Shown: positions 7,530 to 9,762 of the stretch, one piece after another | Numbering within the stretch: position 1 is the first letter of the stretch | How the letters are laid out: each line of letters begins with the position of its first letter | From: an uncultured Eubacterium sp. | GTDB taxonomy: Bacteria > Bacillota > Clostridia > Lachnospirales > Lachnospiraceae | Length of the DNA: 9,762 nt | Direction: 5' to 3' | Assembly: GCA_934358495.1 (NCBI GenBank) | Contig: CAKRKO010000091.1 | Span: forward strand, 1-9,762 | Position numbers and translations under genes: made by a program | The notes under the pieces: generated by a model | Told to the model about the DNA's origin: nothing | Database searches by the model: none | What the model saw: only the letters and a program-made list of their open reading frames with translations

Positions 7530-7552
7530 TATGTTAAATTCCGGGTATACTA

Positions 7553-7561
7553 TGTGGATAA
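7553..7561 (-). promoter_or_regulatory. Consensus DnaA box
   Basis: Minus-strand TTATCCACA is a perfect consensus DnaA box, the strongest in the window, 54 bases downstream of the dnaA stop. Confidence 0.85.
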
Positions 7562-7614
7562 GCTCTCATGTTTTGTCCTGTAATCAGAAATTTTCCTCAC
7601 ATAAAGAGCCTGTT

Positions 7615-8964
7615 TTAGCATGGATTGACCTTTTTCCGGATGGTTATCACCGTCCGTTCGACAGACTTATCAACACTGATATCATCTGTCACTTTCTTAA
7701 TTCCGTGCACCACCGTGGAATGATCTCTACCGCCCACCGCTTTTCCGATGGTCTCCAGGGACGCATCCGTCATATTTTTGCACAGATACATGGCAATCTG
7801 CCGTGGTTTTGCCACATCATTACTCCGGGATTTTGATAAAATCTGATCCATGGTAATGCCAAAATGCTCCGCAACCACTTCCACGATCAGCTCCGGTGTC
7901 ACTTCCAGTGGCTTATCCGGGGAAATAATGTTCTGCAATTCTTTCACCGCGATCTCCATAGTAATATCTGTCTGCACCAGGTTCGCGTAAGCGATCAGCT
8001 TATTTAACGCGCCTTCCAGCTCCCGGATATTTGACTTAATGTTCACCGCAATGTAATTTAAAATCTCATCATCCAGTGCAAAACCATCCAGTTCCTCTTT
8101 TTTCCGCAAAATGGCCATACGGGTTTCATAATCCGGTGCTCCGATGTCTGCTAAAAGTCCCCATTCAAACCGGGAACGGATGCGCTCTTCCAGCGTCTCC
8201 ATCTCTTTCGGCGGCCGGTCACTGGATAAAATGATCTGCTTTTTGGCCACATGAAGTTCATTGAAGGTGTGAAAAAATTCTTCCTGTGTGCTTTCTTTTC
8301 CTATGATAAACTGCACATCATCGATCAGCAGCACATCAATGCTGCGATATTTTTCACGGAAACGGCTCATTGCCGTATTATTTCCATTTCGGATCGCTTC
8401 AATTAATTCATTGGTAAATGTTTCCGATGAAACATACAGAACCTTCTGTTCAGGATGTGTGGACTGAATAAAATGTGCTATGGAATGCATCAGATGTGTC
8501 TTGCCAAGTCCCACGCCACCATAGATAAACAGCGGATTGTATACCTCTCCGGGGGATTCCGCCACAGCCAGTGCCGCTGAATGGGCAAACCGGTTATTAT
8601 TTCCCACCACAAATGTATCGAATGTATAGTTCGGATTCAGATTTGACCGTTCCGCTTCTTCTGTCGTAGCACGCCGTCTCGGATGCGGCATTTTCAGCTT
8701 CTTCGCCTGTTCCGGAAGAACAAATTCAATTTCATATTCCGTTCCTGTGATCTCGGCCACTGCAACCTTCAGCGGAAGGTAATATTTCCTATTAATATAG
8801 GTAAGCCCCATCTGCTCACTGGACACCAGAATATAGATGCGTTCGTTCTGAATTGCGAAAATCTGCAGTGGCTTTAACCACGTATTAAAAGAGATATCCG
8901 TCAATTCATGCTCCCGTTTCACAGTCAGAAGAATCTCATCCCATTTCTCTTCGACCAGATGCAT
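7615..8964 (-). CDS. dnaA: Chromosomal replication initiator protein DnaA
   Basis: AAA+ initiator that binds DnaA boxes, melts oriC and recruits helicase. Numbering is from the start at 8964 (449 residues). Domain I begins MHLVEEKWDEI with the conserved TWLKPL near 28-33. Domain II is very short (about 85-112). The AAA+ core has Walker A GGVGLGKTH (149-157), Walker B DVLLIDD (210-216), sensor 1 SSDRPP (247-252), the arginine-finger region ERIRSRFEWGL (260-270) and sensor 2 NIRELEGALNKL (312-323). Domain IV shows the helix-turn-helix signature GGRDHSTVVHG (411-421). I chose 8964 because GGAG lies 6 bases upstream and the Trp of domain I then falls at residue 8. An ATG at 8976 would add MERV, but its AAGGA is only 1-2 bases away. 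The leader has a promoter at 9084-9112 and two hairpins. Confidence 0.97.
   Translation of the reverse strand: MHLVEEKWDEILLTVKREHELTDISFNTWLKPLQIFAIQNERIYILVSSEQMGLTYINRKYYLPLKVAVAEITGTEYEIEFVLPEQAKKLKMPHPRRRATTEEAERSNLNPNYTFDTFVVGNNNRFAHSAALAVAESPGEVYNPLFIYGGVGLGKTHLMHSIAHFIQSTHPEQKVLYVSSETFTNELIEAIRNGNNTAMSRFREKYRSIDVLLIDDVQFIIGKESTQEEFFHTFNELHVAKKQIILSSDRPPKEMETLEERIRSRFEWGLLADIGAPDYETRMAILRKKEELDGFALDDEILNYIAVNIKSNIRELEGALNKLIAYANLVQTDITMEIAVKELQNIISPDKPLEVTPELIVEVVAEHFGITMDQILSKSRSNDVAKPRQIAMYLCKNMTDASLETIGKAVGGRDHSTVVHGIKKVTDDISVDKSVERTVITIRKKVNPC
7667..7675 (+). promoter_or_regulatory. Possible weak DnaA box inside dnaA
   Basis: TTATCAACA has one mismatch to consensus and lies in the 3' end of dnaA, in the orientation opposite to the boxes of the gap. 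It may be chance, since it also encodes conserved-region codons. Confidence 0.3.
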
Positions 8965-8985
8965 AACACGCTCCATTTCCTTTTT

Positions 8986-9022
8986 CCGGCTCTGTTTTTC
9001 ATCTCTAACTGATTTGAGCCGG
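8986..9022 (-). promoter_or_regulatory. Proximal hairpin in the dnaA leader
   Basis: CCGGCTC at 8986-8992 pairs perfectly with GAGCCGG at 9016-9022 (7 bp, G/C-rich, 23-base loop). In the transcript the 3' arm ends directly before the purine-rich ribosome-binding stretch AAAAAGGAAATGGAG. It is not followed by a T-run, so it is not a terminator. A role in setting ribosome access is inference. Confidence 0.45.
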
Positions 9023-9036
9023 TTTTAACAATTTAC

Positions 9037-9071
9037 ACTATCCATTTTCATTTCATTATGCGCTGGATAGT
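9037..9071 (-). promoter_or_regulatory. Distal hairpin in the dnaA leader
   Basis: ACTATCCA at 9037-9044 pairs perfectly with TGGATAGT at 9064-9071 (8 bp, 19-base loop), and two more pairs (AC/GT) follow past a one-base bulge. It lies just downstream of the predicted dnaA transcription start, so it would form the 5' end of the mRNA or act as a DNA operator. Confidence 0.45.
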
Positions 9072-9083
9072 TGTCCAATGTCT

Positions 9084-9112
9084 ATGATAACTCAAATCGC
9101 GCCATTTTTCAA
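9084..9112 (-). promoter_or_regulatory. dnaA promoter, sigma-A type
   Basis: On the minus strand, -35 TTGAAA (9112-9107), a 17-base spacer and -10 TATCAT (9089-9084) each differ from consensus at one base. Transcription would start near 9077, giving a leader of about 110 bases before the dnaA ATG. It diverges from the rpmH promoter. Confidence 0.75.
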
Positions 9113-9181
9113 TGAAAACTTCATATCCGCACAGGAGTACATGCACGGGCAAAAATGGATTTTCGGGCATTTTACACGCTT

Positions 9182-9198
9182 TTTGAAAACTTTTCAAA
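9182..9198. promoter_or_regulatory. 17-base palindrome upstream of the rpmH promoter
   Basis: TTTGAAAA, a central C and TTTTCAAA form a perfect 8+1+8 inverted repeat that ends 6 bases before the rpmH -35. It could be an operator for a dimeric regulator, or simply an A/T-rich UP element. Confidence 0.45.
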
Positions 9199-9204
9199 TT
9201 TCTA

Positions 9205-9233
9205 TTGACTTGTCAGACATTATTTGCTATCAT
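9205..9233 (+). promoter_or_regulatory. rpmH promoter, sigma-A type
   Basis: -35 TTGACT (9205-9210), a 17-base spacer and -10 TATCAT (9228-9233) form a strong promoter. The start would be near 9240, leaving a leader of about 30 bases with GGAGG at 9256-9260. The -10 hexamer and spacer length are the same as in the divergent dnaA promoter. Confidence 0.8.
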
Positions 9234-9269
9234 CGGAAATGATGCTACGAAGATTGGAGGTGTATCACG

Positions 9270-9404
9270 ATGAAAATGACTTATCAGCCAAAGAAGAGAC
9301 AGAGAGCGAAAGTTCACGGTTTCAGAAAAAGAATGAGTACAGCAGGCGGAAGAAAAGTTTTGGCCGCTAGAAGATTAAAAGGAAGAAAAAAATTAACAGC
9401 CTAG
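9270..9404 (+). CDS. rpmH: 50S ribosomal protein L34
   Basis: Small, strongly basic protein of the large ribosomal subunit. The 44 residues begin MKMTYQPKKRQRAKVHGF and contain the family core FRKRMSTAGGRKVLAARR, ending in KGRKKLTA. The length is exactly that expected. GGAGG lies nine bases before the chosen ATG; the next ATG, two codons on, would be spaced 15 bases and is less likely. It is the first gene of the conserved rpmH-rnpA operon, read away from dnaA. A hairpin with a T-rich tail begins at the stop codon and probably limits read-through to rnpA. The gene is too short for a typical length-filtered gene scan but is unmistakable. Confidence 0.98.
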   Translation: MKMTYQPKKRQRAKVHGFRKRMSTAGGRKVLAARRLKGRKKLTA

Positions 9405-9435
9405 GCCACAACGTTTGTGGTCTTTTCTTCTCTTT
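9404..9435 (+). terminator. Terminator or attenuator between rpmH and rnpA
   Basis: CCACAA (9406-9411) pairs with TTGTGG (9415-9420) over a CGT loop. One G-T and one G-C pair extend the stem to 9404-9422. A T-rich but C-interrupted tail (TCTTTTCTTCTCTTT) follows. The imperfect tail suggests partial termination, so that L34 would be made in excess over RnpA. Confidence 0.65.
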
Positions 9436-9469
9436 AAACAAATTGTTTTGAGATCAGAGGACAGAAAAC

Positions 9470-9762
9470 ATGCATTTTTCAGAATCATTAAAGAAGAACA
9501 GCGACTTCCGGAAAGTATACCGGGAAGGAAAATCTTATGCAAACAGACTATTGGTCATGTATACACTGAAAAATGACTCGGACAGAAACAGATTAGGAAT
9601 TTCCGTTAGTAAAAAAGTTGGTAACAGTGTTGTAAGACATCATATTACCCGATTAGTAAGAGAAAGTTACAGACTGCACGAAGAGATGTTCCATAGTGGT
9701 TGGGACATTGTAGTCATCGCAAGGGCAGGCGCAAAAAACGCATCATATCACGAAATCGAATC
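9470..9762 (+). CDS. rnpA: Ribonuclease P protein component, 3' end cut off
   Basis: Protein subunit of RNase P, which together with the catalytic RNA removes the 5' leader of pre-tRNAs. Ninety-seven residues of an expected 110-120 are visible; the frame is open at the right edge. The family pattern is clear: MHFSESLKKNSDFRKVYREG, then RLGISVSKKVGNSVVRHHIT (41-60) and RLVRESYRLHE, then the strand GWDIVVIARAGA. The so-called RNR motif normally reads R-N-R in GNxVxRNR; here it is R-H-H (56-58). AGAGG nine bases upstream supports the ATG. The gene follows rpmH by 65 bases with a terminator-like hairpin between them, so it probably depends on read-through from the rpmH promoter. Confidence 0.96.
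   Translation, partial: MHFSESLKKNSDFRKVYREGKSYANRLLVMYTLKNDSDRNRLGISVSKKVGNSVVRHHITRLVRESYRLHEEMFHSGWDIVVIARAGAKNASYHEIE

Larger units (their letters stand above)
7366..7614. other. Probable oriC core between dnaN and dnaA
   Basis: This 249-base gap contains five DnaA-box-like 9-mers, all in the same orientation (reading TTATNNACN on the minus strand): 7553-7561, 7521-7529, 7458-7466, 7450-7458 and 7368-7376. It also has a G/C spacer, a run of triplets with central A and an A/T-rich stretch. No comparable boxes were found by eye between dnaA and rpmH. The dnaA-dnaN gap is where Bacillus subtilis unwinds, so I place the unwinding part of the origin here. No credible gene is present on either strand. 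A clear dnaN promoter could not be assigned, although the A/T-rich DNA could hide one. Confidence 0.8.

Noticed and set aside
7562..7609. Possible dnaA terminator from GCTCT/AGAGC repeats after the stop
   Set aside because: Only 5 bp with a loop of nearly 40 bases and no T-run on the transcript; read-through into dnaN seems more likely.
7459..7836. Rightward open frame of 125 codons from the origin gap into dnaA
   Set aside because: Most of it is antisense to the conserved dnaA DNA-binding domain, and the rest overlaps DnaA boxes.
8932..9002. Short upstream frame of about 25 codons in the dnaA leader, overlapping the dnaA start out of frame
   Set aside because: AGAG lies directly against its ATG with no usable spacing, and the peptide has no recognisable character. 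A 6-codon frame near 9047 was dropped for the same reason.
1..9762. CRISPR array, tRNA or rRNA genes, prophage or defence genes
   Set aside because: No regularly spaced repeats, cloverleaf-like sequence or relevant protein domains were seen; the window is core replication and translation genes.

Overview
The window is a replication-origin neighbourhood of a Firmicute, most likely a Clostridia member of the Lachnospiraceae type. Three things suggest this: the gene order rnpA-rpmH <> dnaA-dnaN-yaaA-recF-gyrB-gyrA, the moderate base composition, and the character of the proteins (lysine/arginine-rich 44-residue L34, 638-residue GyrB, DnaA with a very short domain II). The family assignment is inference from protein character and synteny; no search was run.

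Layout from left to right. Positions 1-128 hold the 5' part of an unrecognised minus-strand gene that starts inside the end of gyrA. gyrA (115-2643), gyrB (2943-4859), recF (4870-5952), the S4-domain gene yaaA (5949-6158), dnaN (6253-7365) and dnaA (7615-8964 or 8976) are all read leftward. The 299-base gap between gyrB and gyrA is mostly filled by a 193-base nested inverted repeat that looks like a mobile hairpin element. The 249-base gap between dnaA and dnaN carries the DnaA boxes, a candidate unwinding region and an A/T-rich stretch; this is the probable oriC core. The roughly 305-base gap between dnaA and rpmH holds two divergent sigma-A-type promoters, two hairpins in the dnaA leader and a 17-base palindrome next to the rpmH promoter. 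rpmH (9270-9404) and the truncated rnpA (9470 to the right edge) are read rightward with a terminator-like hairpin between them.

Functionally this is core machinery. DnaA opens the origin and loads helicase, DnaN is the sliding clamp, RecF acts in gap repair at forks, GyrA/GyrB remove positive supercoils ahead of forks, and L34 and RNase P protein belong to the conserved rpmH-rnpA operon. yaaA, recF and gyrB are tightly packed (4-base overlap, then a 10-base gap) and probably translationally coupled.

No exotic defence, mobile or biosynthetic system is visible. The most interesting signals are the hairpin element between gyrB and gyrA, the box-spacer-triplet structure at the origin, the structured dnaA leader, the palindrome beside the rpmH promoter, and a few residue-level departures (GyrA Gly88, RnpA Arg-His-His).
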